From Streptomyces sp. CBMA123 (lineage in GTDB: Bacteria; Actinomycetota; Actinomycetes; Streptomycetales; Streptomycetaceae): DNA of 47,026 nt. The notes below the pieces were generated by a model, which had not been told where the DNA came from, did no database searches, and saw only the letters and a list, made by a program, of their open reading frames with translations. How positions within the stretch are numbered: the stretch's first letter is position 1; each line of letters begins with the position of its first letter. A program made the translations under genes and the position numbers. Of this stretch, positions 31,371 through 43,976 are shown one piece after another. The stretch is from the NCBI RefSeq assembly GCF_014596465.1, contig NZ_MECK01000412.1, positions 1-47,026 on the forward strand, given 5' to 3'.

Positions 31371-32429
31371 ATGCCCTTCACCATCCCCGTGTCCCGGCCG
31401 AGCCTGGACGGGCGCGAGCTGGACTACGTCACCCGCACGATCGGCGACGGCTGGATCTCGTCCCAGGGGCCGTACGTCCGGCGCTTCGAGGAGGCCTTCG
31501 CCGACTACAACGGCTCCGCCCACGGCGTCGCCTGCTCCTCGGGCACCGCGGCCCTCACGCTGGCCCTGCGCGCACTCGGCGTGGGGCCGGGCGACGAGGT
31601 CATCGTGCCGGAGTTCACCATGATCGCCTGTGCCTGGGCGGTGACCTACACCGGCGCCACCCCGGTGTTCGTCGACTGCGCGGACGACCTGAACATCGAC
31701 GTGACGCGGATCGAGGAGCGCATCACCCCGCGCACCAAGGCGATCATGCCGGTGCACGTCTACGGCCGGCGGTGTGACATGGCGGCGGTCATGGAGATCG
31801 CCCACCAGTACAACCTGCGGGTCGTGGAGGACTCCTCCGAGGCCCACGGCATCCGCCCGGTCGGCGACATCGCCTGTTTCTCGCTGTTCGCCAACAAGAT
31901 CATCACGGCCGGTGAGGGCGGCATCTGCCTCACCGACGACCCCCGGCTGGCCGGCCAACTCGCCCACCTGCGGGCGATGGCCTTCACCGCCGACCACAGC
32001 TTCCTGCACAAGAAGCTCGCCTACAACTTCCGCATGACGGCCATGCAGGCCGCCGTCGCCCTCGCCCAGACCGAACGCCTGGACGAGTTCCTCGCGGCCC
32101 GCAAGGAGATCGAGCGACGCTACGACCAGGGCCTCAAGGACGTCCCCGGGATCACCGTGATGCCACCCCGGGACGTGCTGTGGATGTACGACCTGCGGGC
32201 CGAACGCCGCGGCGAACTAAGGGAGTTCCTGACCGGCGAGGGTATCGAGACCCGGCTGTTCTTCCAGCCGATGAGCCGCCAGCCCGGCTACCTCGACCCG
32301 GCCTGGCCCGACCTCAAGGCGACCCGCTTCGCCGCCGACGGCCTCTACCTGCCCACCTACACCGCCCTGACCACTACCGACCAGGACCGCGTGATCGAAC
32401 GGGTCCGCGCGTTCTACGGCGCGTCCTGA
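31371..32429 (+). CDS. fscMII: GDP-mycosamine synthase, DegT/DnrJ/EryC1/StrS aminotransferase (FscMII/NysDII-like)
   Basis: A 352-residue PLP-dependent sugar aminotransferase. Motifs: GDGWISSQGPYVRRFEEAFADY, CSSGTAALTLALRALGVGPGDEVIVPEFT, MPVHVYGRRCDM, VVEDSSEAHG and the Schiff-base Lys in FSLFANKIITAGEGG. Members in polyene clusters (NysDII, AmphDII, PimC, FscMII) aminate GDP-3-keto-6-deoxymannose to GDP-mycosamine, the donor for the glycosyltransferase just upstream. The ATG at 31371 is 79 bases after that gene. The GDP-mannose 4,6-dehydratase needed upstream in the pathway is not in the window. Confidence 0.9.
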   Translation: MPFTIPVSRPSLDGRELDYVTRTIGDGWISSQGPYVRRFEEAFADYNGSAHGVACSSGTAALTLALRALGVGPGDEVIVPEFTMIACAWAVTYTGATPVFVDCADDLNIDVTRIEERITPRTKAIMPVHVYGRRCDMAAVMEIAHQYNLRVVEDSSEAHGIRPVGDIACFSLFANKIITAGEGGICLTDDPRLAGQLAHLRAMAFTADHSFLHKKLAYNFRMTAMQAAVALAQTERLDEFLAARKEIERRYDQGLKDVPGITVMPPRDVLWMYDLRAERRGELREFLTGEGIETRLFFQPMSRQPGYLDPAWPDLKATRFAADGLYLPTYTALTTTDQDRVIERVRAFYGAS

Positions 32430-32460
32430 AGCGCACCACGCCCGAGGGAGACCCGACGAC

Positions 32461-33639
32461 ATGACGAGCGCCGAACCGCGGGTGGTCGAGTTCCCGCTGC
32501 GCAGGCCCGGCGAGGCCTTTCCGCCGCCCCGCTACCAGGACTACCGCGAACAGCGCGACCTGGTGGTGTGCCACCTGCCCAACGGGAACCGGGTGTGGCT
32601 GGTCACCCGGCACGAGGACGTCCGGGCCGTCCTGACCGACCGCAGGATCAGCTCCAACCCCGACCACCCGGGCTTCCCCAACATCAGCCAGACCATGGGC
32701 GTGCCCCGCCAGGAGCAGATCCCCGGATGGTTCGTCGGTCTGGACTCGCCCGAGCACGACCGTTTCCGCAAGGCGCTCATCCCCGAGTTCAGCGTCCGCC
32801 GCGTCCGGGAGCTGCGGCCCGCCGTCGAGCAGACCGTGGACCGGTGCATCGACGCCATGCTGGCCGCCGGGACGGAGGCCGACCTGGTCGCCGACTTCGC
32901 CCTGCCCGTCCCCTCGCTGGTCATCTCGGCGCTGCTCGGCGTGCCCCCGGTCGACCGGGACTTCTTCGAGTCCCGCACCCGCACCCTGGTGGCGATCCGC
33001 GCCTCCACCGAGGCGCAGCGCGACACCGCCTCGCGCGAACTGCTGCGCTACATCAACCGGTTGGTCGCCATCAAGCAGAAGTGGCCCGGTGACGACCTGA
33101 TCAGCCGGCTGCTGGCGACCGGCGCGATCGAGCCCCAGGAGATGTCCGGGGTGCTGATGCTGCTGCTCATCGCCGGGCACGAGACCACCGCCAACAACAT
33201 CGCGCTCGGCGTGCTCACCCTGCTGGACAACCCCCGGTGGATCGGGGACGACCGGGTCGTGGAGGAGACGCTGCGCTTCCACTCGGTGGCCGACCTGGTG
33301 TCCCTGCGGGTCGCGACCGAGGACGTCGAGATCGCCGGCCGGCTGATCCGGGCCGGCGAGGGCATCATCCCGCTGGTGGCGGCGGCCAACCACGACGAGC
33401 AGGCCTTCGCCTGCCCGCACGCCTTCGACCCGGCCCGCACCGAGCGCCACCACGTGGCGTTCGGCTACGGCGTCCACCAGTGCCTGGGCCAGAACCTCGT
33501 CCGGATCGAGATGGAGATCGCCTACCGCAGGCTCTTCGAGCGCATCCCGGGCCTGCGACTGGCGGTGCCGACCGAGGAACTGCCGTTCAAGTACGACGGC
33601 GTGCTGTGCGGCCTGCACGCGCTGCCGGTCCGCTGGTAG
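32461..33639 (+). CDS. fscP: Cytochrome P450, polyene methyl-to-carboxyl oxidase (FscP/NysN-like)
   Basis: A 392-residue P450. I-helix LLLIAGHETTANNIALG, K-helix ExxR in VVEETLRFHS with SLRVATEDVEIAG following, and the heme loop FGYGVHQCLGQNLVRIE with Cys341 as axial ligand. FGLDSPEHDRFRK-type C-helix sequence is also present (VGLDSPEHDRFRKALIPEF). In candicidin, nystatin, amphotericin and pimaricin clusters the P450 next to a small ferredoxin oxidises a branch methyl group (C-16 region) to the carboxylate. The ferredoxin gene follows after 64 bases, supporting that role. Start ATG at 32461, 31 bases after the aminotransferase. Confidence 0.9.
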   Translation: MTSAEPRVVEFPLRRPGEAFPPPRYQDYREQRDLVVCHLPNGNRVWLVTRHEDVRAVLTDRRISSNPDHPGFPNISQTMGVPRQEQIPGWFVGLDSPEHDRFRKALIPEFSVRRVRELRPAVEQTVDRCIDAMLAAGTEADLVADFALPVPSLVISALLGVPPVDRDFFESRTRTLVAIRASTEAQRDTASRELLRYINRLVAIKQKWPGDDLISRLLATGAIEPQEMSGVLMLLLIAGHETTANNIALGVLTLLDNPRWIGDDRVVEETLRFHSVADLVSLRVATEDVEIAGRLIRAGEGIIPLVAAANHDEQAFACPHAFDPARTERHHVAFGYGVHQCLGQNLVRIEMEIAYRRLFERIPGLRLAVPTEELPFKYDGVLCGLHALPVRW

Positions 33640-33703
33640 CAGCCGGACGCCCACGACACCGGCCCGCCCCGGCCCGCCCCGCCCCGACACCGCCCCAGGA
33701 GAG

Positions 33704-33904
33704 ATGTCCATGCGCGTCACCGTCGACACCGCACGCTGCGTCGGCGCGGGCCAGTGCGTGCTCAACGCCGGCGCCGTCTTCGACCAGGACCAGGACGGCG
33801 TGGTCGAACTGCTCGACCCCGCCGCAACCGACGAACACCCGGAGGCGGTCGGGCTGGCCGCCACGCTCTGCCCGTCCGGCGCCATCACCGTCCACCGGGA
33901 CTGA
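33704..33904 (+). CDS. fscFE: 3Fe-4S ferredoxin, P450 partner (FscFE/NysM-like)
   Basis: A 66-residue ferredoxin: RVTVDTARCVGAGQCVLNAGAVFDQDQDGVVELLD and LAATLCPSGAI. The three Cys of C-x5-C...C-P and the non-Cys residue at the fourth position (Ala in CVGAGQC) indicate a 3Fe-4S cluster, usual for streptomycete P450 electron donors. It passes electrons from a ferredoxin reductase to the P450 encoded just upstream. Two ATG codons (33704, 33710) are possible; AGGAGAG precedes the first. Confidence 0.9.
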   Translation: MSMRVTVDTARCVGAGQCVLNAGAVFDQDQDGVVELLDPAATDEHPEAVGLAATLCPSGAITVHRD

Positions 33905-33931
33905 ATCCCGCACCGAAAGAGGACCCGCCCC

Positions 33932-34690
33932 ATGACCAGTCCCGGCACATCGAGCACGCTGTGGCTGCGCCGCTTCCACCCGGGCGCCGACCGCCCCGTA
34001 CGTCTGGTGTGCTTCCCGCACGCCGGCGGCTCCGCCAGCTTCTACCACCCCGTCTCCGCGGCCCTCGGTGCTCGCGCCGAGGTGATCGCCCTGCAGTACC
34101 CCGGGCGGCAGGACCGCCGACTGGAGCCGTGCGTCGAGGACATCGACACCCTCGCCGACCGGATCACCGACGAACTGCTCACCCTGGACGAGCGCCCCAC
34201 CGTCTTCTTCGGCCACAGCATGGGTGCCGTCCTCGCCTTCGAGACCGCCTGGCGGCTCGAACGGAAGGGCACCCACGCACCCGGGGCCGTCATCGCCTCC
34301 GGCCGCCGGGCGCCGTCCACCACCCGGACCGAGACCGTGCACCAGCGGGACGACGAGGGCGTCATCGCCGAACTCAAGCTGCTCAACGGCACCAGCGCCC
34401 ACCTGCTCGGTGACGAGGAGATCCTGCGCATGGCGATGCCCGCGATCCGGGCCGACTACCGCGCCGTCGAACGCTACACCTGCGGACCGGAGCGCGTCCT
34501 CGGCTGCCCGATCACCGCGCTCACCGGGGACGCCGACCCCCGGACCACCGTCGCCGAGGCCCGCGCCTGGCAGGACCACACCAGCGGTGCCTTCCGGCTC
34601 CAGGTCCTCCCCGGGGGGCACTTCTTCCTGGCCGAGCAGCAGGCGGCGGTCCTGCGGGAGATCACCTCCGAACTCGCCGCGCTCCGCTGA
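33932..34690 (+). CDS. fscTE: Type II thioesterase (FscTE-like)
   Basis: A 252-residue alpha/beta hydrolase. VCFPHAGGSASFY (oxyanion loop), FFGHSMGAVLAFE with the nucleophile Ser in GHSMG, LTGDADPRTTVAEA with the Asp and LPGGHFFLAEQ with the His complete the triad. Stand-alone thioesterases of this type remove wrong or decarboxylated acyl groups from PKS carrier domains. It stands within the polyene operon, 27 bases after the ferredoxin gene, as in the FR-008/candicidin cluster. Start ATG at 33932 follows AAAGAGGA. Confidence 0.92.
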   Translation: MTSPGTSSTLWLRRFHPGADRPVRLVCFPHAGGSASFYHPVSAALGARAEVIALQYPGRQDRRLEPCVEDIDTLADRITDELLTLDERPTVFFGHSMGAVLAFETAWRLERKGTHAPGAVIASGRRAPSTTRTETVHQRDDEGVIAELKLLNGTSAHLLGDEEILRMAMPAIRADYRAVERYTCGPERVLGCPITALTGDADPRTTVAEARAWQDHTSGAFRLQVLPGGHFFLAEQQAAVLREITSELAALR

Positions 34691-34763
34691 ACAACCGGCG
34701 GCCGAACCGCCCTTGAGCCGCCGCCGGCCCCGCCCGGCGGCGCCGGCAGGACAAGGACCACTG

Positions 34764-36887
<2,124 letters not shown>

Positions 36888-36891
36888 CTCT

Positions 36892-36907
36892 CTAGGTCTT
36901 TCCCGGC
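36892..36907. promoter_or_regulatory. Candidate PAS-LuxR operator before the loading PKS gene
   Basis: CTAGGTCTTTCCCGGC matches 12 of 16 positions of the PimM-type consensus CTVGGGAWWTCCCBAG. It lies in the 72-base gap between pabAB and the PKS start, so the PKS may have its own activated promoter. Confidence 0.4.
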
Positions 36908-36959
36908 GGCCGTCGGCCGAGGATGACAGCCGCAACCCGCACCGACCCCGGGAGTGAAG

Positions 36960-39900
36960 GTGTCCGTCCACAGCGATGACTACGCGATCGATCCGGCCGC
37001 CGGGACACCCGGCGCGCTGGGCGGTCACACCCTGCCCGGGGTGTTCGCGGCGGCCGTCCGGCGCGCCCCCGACGCCGTCGCACTGGTCGACGGCGATCGC
37101 GAACTGACCTGGCGCCAGTGGCACGCGGAGGTGGCGTCGCTGGCCCGGGCGCTCCAGGAGCTGGGCGTGGGCCCGGGTGACGTGGTCGCGGTCCAGCTGC
37201 CGAACCGCTGGGAGTACCCGACCGCCCACCTGGCCGTGGCCACCGTCGGCGCGGTCATGCTGCCGGTGCACGCCGGGTACGGCGCCGCCGACGTACGGGC
37301 GCTGCTGGGCCGGGTGGACCCGGTGGTGGCCCTGCTCGCGCCGGAGGCGGCGGGCACCGCCCCCGCGCTGTCGGCGGCCGTACCGTCGCTGCGGGCGGTG
37401 CTGGTCGCGGGGGATCCGGACGGGCTGCCGCCCGGGGTCCGCTCGCTGGCCCGGACGACGGCCGATCACGCGGGCCGGGAACCGCACCCGGTCGAGGTCC
37501 GGCCGGACCAGCCGCTGGTCCTGATCCCGTCCTCCGGCACCACCTCGGCCCGGCCCAAGATCTGCCTGCACAGCCACGACGGGCTGCTCTCCAACACCGC
37601 CCCCGTCGCCGAGGAGGGCGGCGCGGCCTTCGCCGGCGCCGTCCTGACGGCCTGCCCGCTCACCCACCTGTTCGGCCTGCAGTCCCTGCACACCGCGCTG
37701 TTCCGGGCCTGCCCACAGGTCCTGCTGCGCGGCTGGGACCCCGAAGGCTTCCTGGCCCTGGCCCGGCGCACCGCGCCCAGCGCCGTCTTCGCCGTCCCCG
37801 CGCAGCTGCACGACGTCCTCGGCGCGCTGGAGCGCAGCGGGCAGCAGCCCGGCTTCCGGCCGCAGCAGGTGCGCACCGCCGGGGCGGCGATCCCCGCCGC
37901 GCTGGCGGCGGCCGTACGGGCGACGCTCGGCGGCGAGCTGGTGGTGGTCTGGGGCATGTCCGAACTGGGCACCGGCACCCGGACCTCCCCGGTCGACCCG
38001 GACGGGGCCGCACCCCGCGGCGTCGGACGGCCGACCAGCGGCGCGCGGGTGCGGATCGTCGGTGAGGACGGACGCCGGCTGCCCCCCGGCGAGGCCGGCG
38101 AACTCCAGTACCGCAGCCCGAGCATGTTCCGCGGCTACTACCGGGAGCCGGAACTGACCCGCGCCGCGATCACGGCGGACGGCTGGCTGCGCACCGGCGA
38201 CCGGGCGAGCCTCGACGCGGAGGGCCGGCTCTCCTTCCACGGCCGGTCGGCCGAGCTGATCAACGTGGGCGGGCGGAAGTTCGACGCCACCGAGATCCAG
38301 GACGAGCTGGCCGCGATGCCCGGCATCGGTCCGCTCGCCGTCGTCGGCCGGCCGGACGAACGCCTCGGCGAGTACCCGTGCCTGGTCCTCACCCGCCGGG
38401 CCGACCCGGGCATCGGCCTGCGGGCGGTGACCGGCTTCCTGAAGGCCCGGGAGATCGCCGAGTACAAGATCCCGCTGGAGCTGGTGACCGTCGCCGAACT
38501 GCCGCGCACCCCGGCCGGCAAGCTCCACCGGCGGGCGCTGGAGGAACTGGTCGCCCAGCCTTCGGCATCGGCATCGTCGGCGTCGGCGCCCCCGGCCCCG
38601 CTCGACTACGGCGACGCGCTGGACCTCGTACGCGGTTGCGCGGCCGAGGTGACGGGCCGCAGGACGCAGGACGAGCCGATCGGCGCGGACACCGCGTTCC
38701 GCGCCTACGGACTCGACTCGGTGCGCACCATCCGACTGCGCAACCTGCTGGTGGAGGCCACCGGGCGGCCGCTGCCGGTGAGCCTCGGCTTCGACCACCC
38801 CACCCCGGCCGCCGTCGCGCTCCTGCTCTCGGGCTCGGCCGCGGACCGGCCCGACCAGCAGCCGCACGCCGCCTCCGACGAGCCGGTGGCGATCGTCGGC
38901 ATGGCCTGCCGGCTGCCCGGCGGCGTCGCCTCCCCCGACGACCTGTGGACGCTCCTCACCGACGGCACCCACACCGACTCGGCCTTTCCCGACGACCGCG
39001 GCTGGGACGTCGAGGGCCTGTTCCACGAGGACCCGGACCACCCCGGCACCTCGTATGTGCGCCGGGGCGGCTTCCTGCCCGACGCCGGACGGTTCGACGC
39101 CGGGTTCTTCGGCTTCTCACCGCGCGAGGCCCTGGCCGCCGACCCACAGCAACGCCTGCTGCTGGAGACCGCCTGGGAGGCGCTGGAACACGCCCGGATC
39201 GACCCGACCACCCTGCGCGGCAGCCGCACCGGGGTGTTCACCGGCGCGATGTACCACGACTACGGCGCCCGTTCGGGATCCGGCGCCCCGGCAGAGCTGG
39301 AGGGCCTGCTCGGGATCGGCACCGCCGGCAGCGCGCTGTCCGGACGGATCTCGTACGTCCTCGGGCTCCAGGGCCCGGCCCTCACCGTGGACACCGCCTG
39401 CTCGTCCTCGCTGGTGGCCCTGCACCTGGCCGCCCGCTCGCTGCGTTCCGGCGAGTCCTCGCTCGCCCTGGCCGGCGGCGTCGCCGTGATGGCCACACCG
39501 GCGTCGTTCGTCGAGTTCTCCAGGTTGCGCGGGCTGGCCGCCGACGGGCGCTGCAAGGCGTTCTCGGACGACGCGGACGGCGCCGTCTGGGCCGAGGGGG
39601 TGGGCCTGCTCGTGCTGGAGCGGCTGAGCGACGCACGCCGCCACGGGCACCAGGTGCTCGCCCTCGTCCGGGGCACGGCCGTCAATCAGGACGGTGCCTC
39701 CAACGGCATCACCGCACCCAACGGCCCGGCGCAGCAACGGGTGATCCGGCACGCCCTCGCCGACGCCGGGCTCGACCCCGCCGACGTGGACGCCGTCGAG
39801 GCCCACGGCACCGGAACGGCCCTGGGCGACCCGATCGAGGCACAGGCCCTGCTGGCCGTGCACGCCGGCCGGCGGCCCGCGGAGCGGCCGCTCTGGCTCG

Positions 39901-42038
39901 GGTCCCTGAAGTCCAACCTCGGCCACACCCAGGCGGCGGCCGGCGTGGCCGGGGTGATCAAGACGGTGCAGGCGCTGCGGCACGGGCTGCTGCCCCGCAC
40001 CCTGCACGTCACCGCGCCCACGGCCCGGGTGGACTGGTCCTCCGGCGCGGTCCGGCTGCTCACCGAGGCCCGCCCGTGGCCCCACGAGGCCGGCCGGGTG
40101 CGGCGGGCCGGGGTCTCCTCGTTCGGGATCAGCGGAACCAACGCGCACGTGGTGCTGGAGGAGGCGCCCGCGCCGGCCGAGCCCGACGGCGGCGCCCTGC
40201 GCGGGACCGGGCCGGTGCCGTTCGCACTCTCCGCCCGCAGCGAGTCCGCGCTGCGGGCCCAGGCGGGGCGGCTGGCCGAGCACGCCGCCGCCCGCCCGGA
40301 GCACGCCCTGCCCGACCTCGCCCACGCACTGGCCACCACCCGCGCCGTCCACGGCCACCGGGCCGTGCTGGTCGCCGCCGAGCACGGCGAACTCATCACC
40401 GCGCTGCGGCGGTTCGCCGCCGGGGAGCCCACCTCGGTCACGCCGGTGACGGGCCGACGCGGCGGCGGCGGGCGGCTCGCCTTCCTGTTCGCCGGACAGG
40501 GCAGCCAGCGCCCCGGGATGGGGCGTGAACTCGCCCGGGCCTTCCCGGAGTTCGCGGCCGCCCTGAAGGAGGTGTGCGCGGAGCTCGACCCGCTGCTGCC
40601 GCGACCGCTGCGTTCCGCCCTGTGGGAGGCGCCGGAGCTCCTCGACCGGACGGAGTTCGCCCAGCCCGCGCTGTTCGCCCACGAGGTCGCGCTGCACCGC
40701 CTGCTGGGCTCCTGGGGCGTGCGTCCGGACCTGCTGGCCGGGCACTCGGTCGGCGAGATCGCCGCCGCCCACGTGGCCGGGGTGCTGTCGCTGGCCGACG
40801 CCTGCACGCTGGTCGCCGCCCGGGGCCGGCTGATGCAGGCCCTCCCCGCCGGTGGCGCGATGCTCGCCGTCCGGGCCACCGAGGACGAAGTCCGCCCGCT
40901 GCTCGACGAGTTCGTCTCGCTCGCGGCGGTGAACGGCCCCTCGTCGGTGGTCGTCTCGGGTACGGCGGAAGCGGTCGAGGCGATCGGGGACCACTTCTCG
41001 GACCGCAGGACGACCCGGCTGCGCGTCTCGCACGCGTTCCACTCGCCGCTGCTGGACCCGATGCTGGCGGAGTTCCGTGAGGTGCTCGACGGCCTGTCCT
41101 TCGGCGCGCCCACCCTCCCCCTGGTCTCCGCCGTCACCGGCCGACCGCTGACCGAGGACGAGGCCCGCGACCCCGGCCACTGGATCCGGCAGGCCCGCGA
41201 GCCGGTCCGGTTCCGGGACACCGTCGAACGGCTGCGCGGGGAACGGGTCGACGCCTACCTGGAACTCGGCCCTGCCTCCGCGCTCGCGCCGATGGTCGCG
41301 GAATGCCTCGCCGCGGCGAGTGGCTCCACCGCCGTGATCGCCACCGGGGCCGCGGACGAGACCCGAGGGGTGCTCGCCACCGCCACGGCGCTGCACCTGC
41401 ACGGTGTGCCGGTCGACTGGGACGCCGTCCTGCCCGGCGCCCGGCCGGTGTCGCTGCCGACGTACGCGTTCCAGCGGCGGGCGTACTGGCTGGCCGCCCA
41501 GGCATCCGTGTCCGCGCCACCCTCCCCCGGCGACGAACCGTCCCCGGTGCTCGCCCCGGCCGGGACCGGGGGACACGACGGCGTCCTGCGCGAACTCGTG
41601 CTCACCGAGACCGCGGCCGTGCTCGGGCGGACCGCCGCCGAACTGGGTACCGCCCAGTCCTTCAAGGACCTCGGAGTCGACTCCGTCAAGGCGGTCGAAC
41701 TGCGCGACCGGCTCGCCGCGGCCACCGGCGCCGAACTCCCCGCGACCCTGGTCTTCGACCATCCGACGCCGGAGGCCGTGGCCCGCGCGCTCGGCGCCCG
41801 CCTCGGCCGAGACGGTGCGGCCGCCCGGCCGGCCACCGCTGCCGAACTGGTCGACCGACTGGCCGAACTGCTCGCCGCCGGCCCGGGCCTCGACCCGGCC
41901 ACCGCCGGCCGGCTGCGTGACCTCGCCCGACGCGGCGGCCCGGTCGGATCCGGAGCCGGCTCCGGACCCACGTCCGCGCCGGACCTCGGCACCGCCACCG
42001 ACGAGGACCTGTTCCGCCTGATGGACGCGCTCGACTGA
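36960..42038 (+). CDS. fscA: Polyene PKS loading subunit: CoA ligase-ACP-KS-AT-ACP (FscA-like)
   Basis: A 1692-residue modular PKS. Residues about 25-545: acyl-CoA-ligase domain ([45 protein letters not shown] with Lys521), expected to activate p-aminobenzoate. ACP1: YGLDSV with Ser587. KS about 641-1067: DTACSSS with Cys814, EAHGTGT and [11 protein letters not shown], all catalytic residues present. AT about 1170-1480: GHSVG (Ser1263) and HAFH (1358) indicate malonyl-CoA. ACP2: LGVDSV with Ser1575, then a docking tail. There is no ketoreductase, so the first beta-keto group stays, giving the p-aminoacetophenone ketone of candicidin-type heptaenes. The GTG at 36960 is preferred (GGGAG five bases before); a GTG at 36954 adds two residues. 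Confidence 0.93.
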   Translation: MSVHSDDYAIDPAAGTPGALGGHTLPGVFAAAVRRAPDAVALVDGDRELTWRQWHAEVASLARALQELGVGPGDVVAVQLPNRWEYPTAHLAVATVGAVMLPVHAGYGAADVRALLGRVDPVVALLAPEAAGTAPALSAAVPSLRAVLVAGDPDGLPPGVRSLARTTADHAGREPHPVEVRPDQPLVLIPSSGTTSARPKICLHSHDGLLSNTAPVAEEGGAAFAGAVLTACPLTHLFGLQSLHTALFRACPQVLLRGWDPEGFLALARRTAPSAVFAVPAQLHDVLGALERSGQQPGFRPQQVRTAGAAIPAALAAAVRATLGGELVVVWGMSELGTGTRTSPVDPDGAAPRGVGRPTSGARVRIVGEDGRRLPPGEAGELQYRSPSMFRGYYREPELTRAAITADGWLRTGDRASLDAEGRLSFHGRSAELINVGGRKFDATEIQDELAAMPGIGPLAVVGRPDERLGEYPCLVLTRRADPGIGLRAVTGFLKAREIAEYKIPLELVTVAELPRTPAGKLHRRALEELVAQPSASASSASAPPAPLDYGDALDLVRGCAAEVTGRRTQDEPIGADTAFRAYGLDSVRTIRLRNLLVEATGRPLPVSLGFDHPTPAAVALLLSGSAADRPDQQPHAASDEPVAIVGMACRLPGGVASPDDLWTLLTDGTHTDSAFPDDRGWDVEGLFHEDPDHPGTSYVRRGGFLPDAGRFDAGFFGFSPREALAADPQQRLLLETAWEALEHARIDPTTLRGSRTGVFTGAMYHDYGARSGSGAPAELEGLLGIGTAGSALSGRISYVLGLQGPALTVDTACSSSLVALHLAARSLRSGESSLALAGGVAVMATPASFVEFSRLRGLAADGRCKAFSDDADGAVWAEGVGLLVLERLSDARRHGHQVLALVRGTAVNQDGASNGITAPNGPAQQRVIRHALADAGLDPADVDAVEAHGTGTALGDPIEAQALLAVHAGRRPAERPLWLGSLKSNLGHTQAAAGVAGVIKTVQALRHGLLPRTLHVTAPTARVDWSSGAVRLLTEARPWPHEAGRVRRAGVSSFGISGTNAHVVLEEAPAPAEPDGGALRGTGPVPFALSARSESALRAQAGRLAEHAAARPEHALPDLAHALATTRAVHGHRAVLVAAEHGELITALRRFAAGEPTSVTPVTGRRGGGGRLAFLFAGQGSQRPGMGRELARAFPEFAAALKEVCAELDPLLPRPLRSALWEAPELLDRTEFAQPALFAHEVALHRLLGSWGVRPDLLAGHSVGEIAAAHVAGVLSLADACTLVAARGRLMQALPAGGAMLAVRATEDEVRPLLDEFVSLAAVNGPSSVVVSGTAEAVEAIGDHFSDRRTTRLRVSHAFHSPLLDPMLAEFREVLDGLSFGAPTLPLVSAVTGRPLTEDEARDPGHWIRQAREPVRFRDTVERLRGERVDAYLELGPASALAPMVAECLAAASGSTAVIATGAADETRGVLATATALHLHGVPVDWDAVLPGARPVSLPTYAFQRRAYWLAAQASVSAPPSPGDEPSPVLAPAGTGGHDGVLRELVLTETAAVLGRTAAELGTAQSFKDLGVDSVKAVELRDRLAAATGAELPATLVFDHPTPEAVARALGARLGRDGAAARPATAAELVDRLAELLAAGPGLDPATAGRLRDLARRGGPVGSGAGSGPTSAPDLGTATDEDLFRLMDALD

Positions 42039-42063
42039 CCCGCCCGCCTAGCGAAAGCACGCC

Positions 42064-43065
42064 ATGACCGCCCGCACTCCCCCGTACCCGCCCCCCGCAG
42101 CCGACCACGACCTCGTGATCGAGGCGGTCGACGTCAGCATGACCTTCGGCACCGTCCGCGCGCTCGACGCGGTCAGCCTCGCCGTCCCCCGCGGCAGCGT
42201 GCTGGCCCTGCTCGGCCACAACGGCGCCGGCAAGACCACCCTGGTGAACATCCTCACCACCGCCCTGTCCCCCACCTCCGGCCGGGCCTCGGTCTCGGGG
42301 TACGACGTCGGTGACCGGCCCGCGGAGGTCCGCCGCCGGATCGGCCTCACCGGCCAGTACGCCACGGTGGACGGACGGCTCAGCGGCCGGGACAACCTGC
42401 TCCTGCTCGCCCGACTGCTCGGGGCCGGCCGCCGGGCCGCCCGGGCCCGGGCCGAGGAGCTGCTCGAACTGTTCGATCTCGGCCAGGTGGCCGACCGACC
42501 GGCCCGCGGCTACTCCGGAGGGCTGCGCCGTCGCCTCGACCTGGCCGCCGGCCTGGTCGGACGGCCCGAGGCGGTGTTCCTCGACGAACCCACCACCGGC
42601 CTCGACCCGGTGAGCCGGCTCGGCCTGTGGGAGATCGTCGAGGGACTGGTCGCCGACGGGACCACCGTGCTGCTCACCACCCAGTACCTCGACGAGGCCG
42701 ACCGGCTCGCCGACTCCGTCACGGTGCTCTCCGGCGGCACCGTCGTCGCCGCCGGCACCCCCGCCGAGCTCAAGGCCCGGGTGGGCCGGCGCACCGTCAC
42801 CGTCGTCCTCGACGGCGGCGGATCCGAAGACCCGGAGCGGGCCGCCGAGTCGCTGCGCCGGGCCGGGCTGGCACCCGTCCCGGGCCGTGAGGGCACCGCC
42901 CTGGTCGTCCCGATCGAGGCCACCCGCGAGATCGCGGCCGTGGTCCGGGCCCTCGACGCGGTCGGGGTCGAGGCCGCCGAACTCACCTTCGGCGAACCCG
43001 GCCTGGAGGACGTCTACCTCGCCCTGGCCCACCGCAGCGACCGCCCGGAAGGACCCTCTCGGTGA
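42064..43065 (+). CDS. fscTI: ABC transporter ATP-binding subunit, DrrA-type (FscTI-like)
   Basis: A 333-residue ATPase. Walker A GHNGAGKTT, Q-loop LTGQYATVD, signature YSGGLRRRLDLAAGLV, Walker B AVFLDEPTTGLDP and the switch LLTTQYLDEADRLAD (Gln in place of His, as in DrrA). The C-terminal about 100 residues are the DrrA-type extension. It pairs with the permease that starts inside its stop codon (GTGA). The couple follows the loading PKS by 25 bases and is expected to export the polyene, as FscTI/FscTII do for candicidin. Cytoplasmic face of the membrane. Confidence 0.9.
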   Translation: MTARTPPYPPPAADHDLVIEAVDVSMTFGTVRALDAVSLAVPRGSVLALLGHNGAGKTTLVNILTTALSPTSGRASVSGYDVGDRPAEVRRRIGLTGQYATVDGRLSGRDNLLLLARLLGAGRRAARARAEELLELFDLGQVADRPARGYSGGLRRRLDLAAGLVGRPEAVFLDEPTTGLDPVSRLGLWEIVEGLVADGTTVLLTTQYLDEADRLADSVTVLSGGTVVAAGTPAELKARVGRRTVTVVLDGGGSEDPERAAESLRRAGLAPVPGREGTALVVPIEATREIAAVVRALDAVGVEAAELTFGEPGLEDVYLALAHRSDRPEGPSR

Positions 43066-43910
43066 CCACCACGCTCGACACCGGCCGACCGCCCCGCGCC
43101 GGGACACCCGCCCCGCCCGCCTGGCGCGGAAGCTCGCGGCCCGCCCAGATCCGCATCCTCACCGGACGGTCGCTGCGCGCGCTCGTCACGGATCCCGCCG
43201 TCCTGCTCTTCGGCCTGCTCCAGCCCGTCATCACGCTCGTGGTGCTGTCCCAGGTCTTCAGCCGGATGGGACTGCCGCCGCACTTCCCGCCGGACGTCAC
43301 CTACCTGGACTTCGTCCTGCCGGCCGTCCTGGTGGACAACGCCGTGCAGTCCGCCGTCCAGTCCGGCGTCGGGCTGGTCGAGGACCTGCAGAACGGCATC
43401 GTCGCCCGGCTGCGCTGCCTGCCCGTCGCGCCGAGCTCGCTCCTGGTCGCCCGCAGCCTCACCACCCTGGTGCGCGCGGCCGTCCAGGCCGGGGTGATCC
43501 TGCTGCTCGGCACCACCGTGCTCGGCTACTCCCCGCGCGGCGGCGTCGGCGCGATCGCCGGCTCGATCGGGCTGACCCTCTTCATGAGCTGGGCGATCGG
43601 CTGGCTGTTCATCGCCGCGGCGGCCTGGCTCCGACGGGCCGAGCCGATCCAGAACCTGGCGATCATCGCCGTGCTCCCGCTGATGTTCGCCTCCAGCGCC
43701 TACGTCCCGACCGCCGACCTGCCGGGCTGGCTCGCCGCCGTCGCCCACGTCAATCCGCTCACCTACGCGATCGACACGACGCGCGCCCTGGCGCTCGGCC
43801 TGCCCGGCACGGGCAGCGCCGTCCCGGCGCTGCTGCTCGGCGCCGCGGTGGCGGGGATCGGCGGGTGGCTCGCGGCGCTCGGCTTCCGCCGGCCGCTGAC
43901 GCCGCGCTGA
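43062..43910 (+). CDS. fscTII: ABC-2 type transporter permease, DrrB-type (FscTII-like)
   Basis: A 282-residue membrane protein with six hydrophobic segments: AVLLFGLLQPVITLVVLSQVF, the region around DFVLPAVLVDN, AAVQAGVILLLGTTVLG, AIAGSIGLTLFMSWAIGWLF, LAIIAVLPLMFASSAYVP and AVPALLLGAAVAGIGGWLAAL. ARLRCLPVAPSSLLVARSL is the coupling region of ABC-2 permeases. The GTG start overlaps the ATPase stop (GTGA). Substrate, by cluster context, is the polyene. The gene is followed by a perfect hairpin terminator. Confidence 0.9.
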   Translation: MTTTLDTGRPPRAGTPAPPAWRGSSRPAQIRILTGRSLRALVTDPAVLLFGLLQPVITLVVLSQVFSRMGLPPHFPPDVTYLDFVLPAVLVDNAVQSAVQSGVGLVEDLQNGIVARLRCLPVAPSSLLVARSLTTLVRAAVQAGVILLLGTTVLGYSPRGGVGAIAGSIGLTLFMSWAIGWLFIAAAAWLRRAEPIQNLAIIAVLPLMFASSAYVPTADLPGWLAAVAHVNPLTYAIDTTRALALGLPGTGSAVPALLLGAAVAGIGGWLAALGFRRPLTPR

Positions 43911-43924
43911 ACCGGGGACGCCAC

Positions 43925-43968
43925 CGGCCGGGCCCCTTCCGCGTTTCGGTGCGGAAGGGGCCCGGCCG
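43925..43968. terminator. Perfect bidirectional terminator
   Basis: Arms 43925-43942 and 43951-43968 are perfect inverse complements over 18 bases (CGGCCGGGCCCCTTCCGC) around the loop GTTTCGGT. It ends the rightward polyene operon and the leftward methyltransferase gene, whose stop is at 43977. Confidence 0.85.
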
Positions 43969-43976
43969 TCGGCGTG

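Noticed and set aside
39117..41762. 881-codon minus-strand frame within the PKS
   Set aside because: Antisense to the KS-AT region of the loading PKS.
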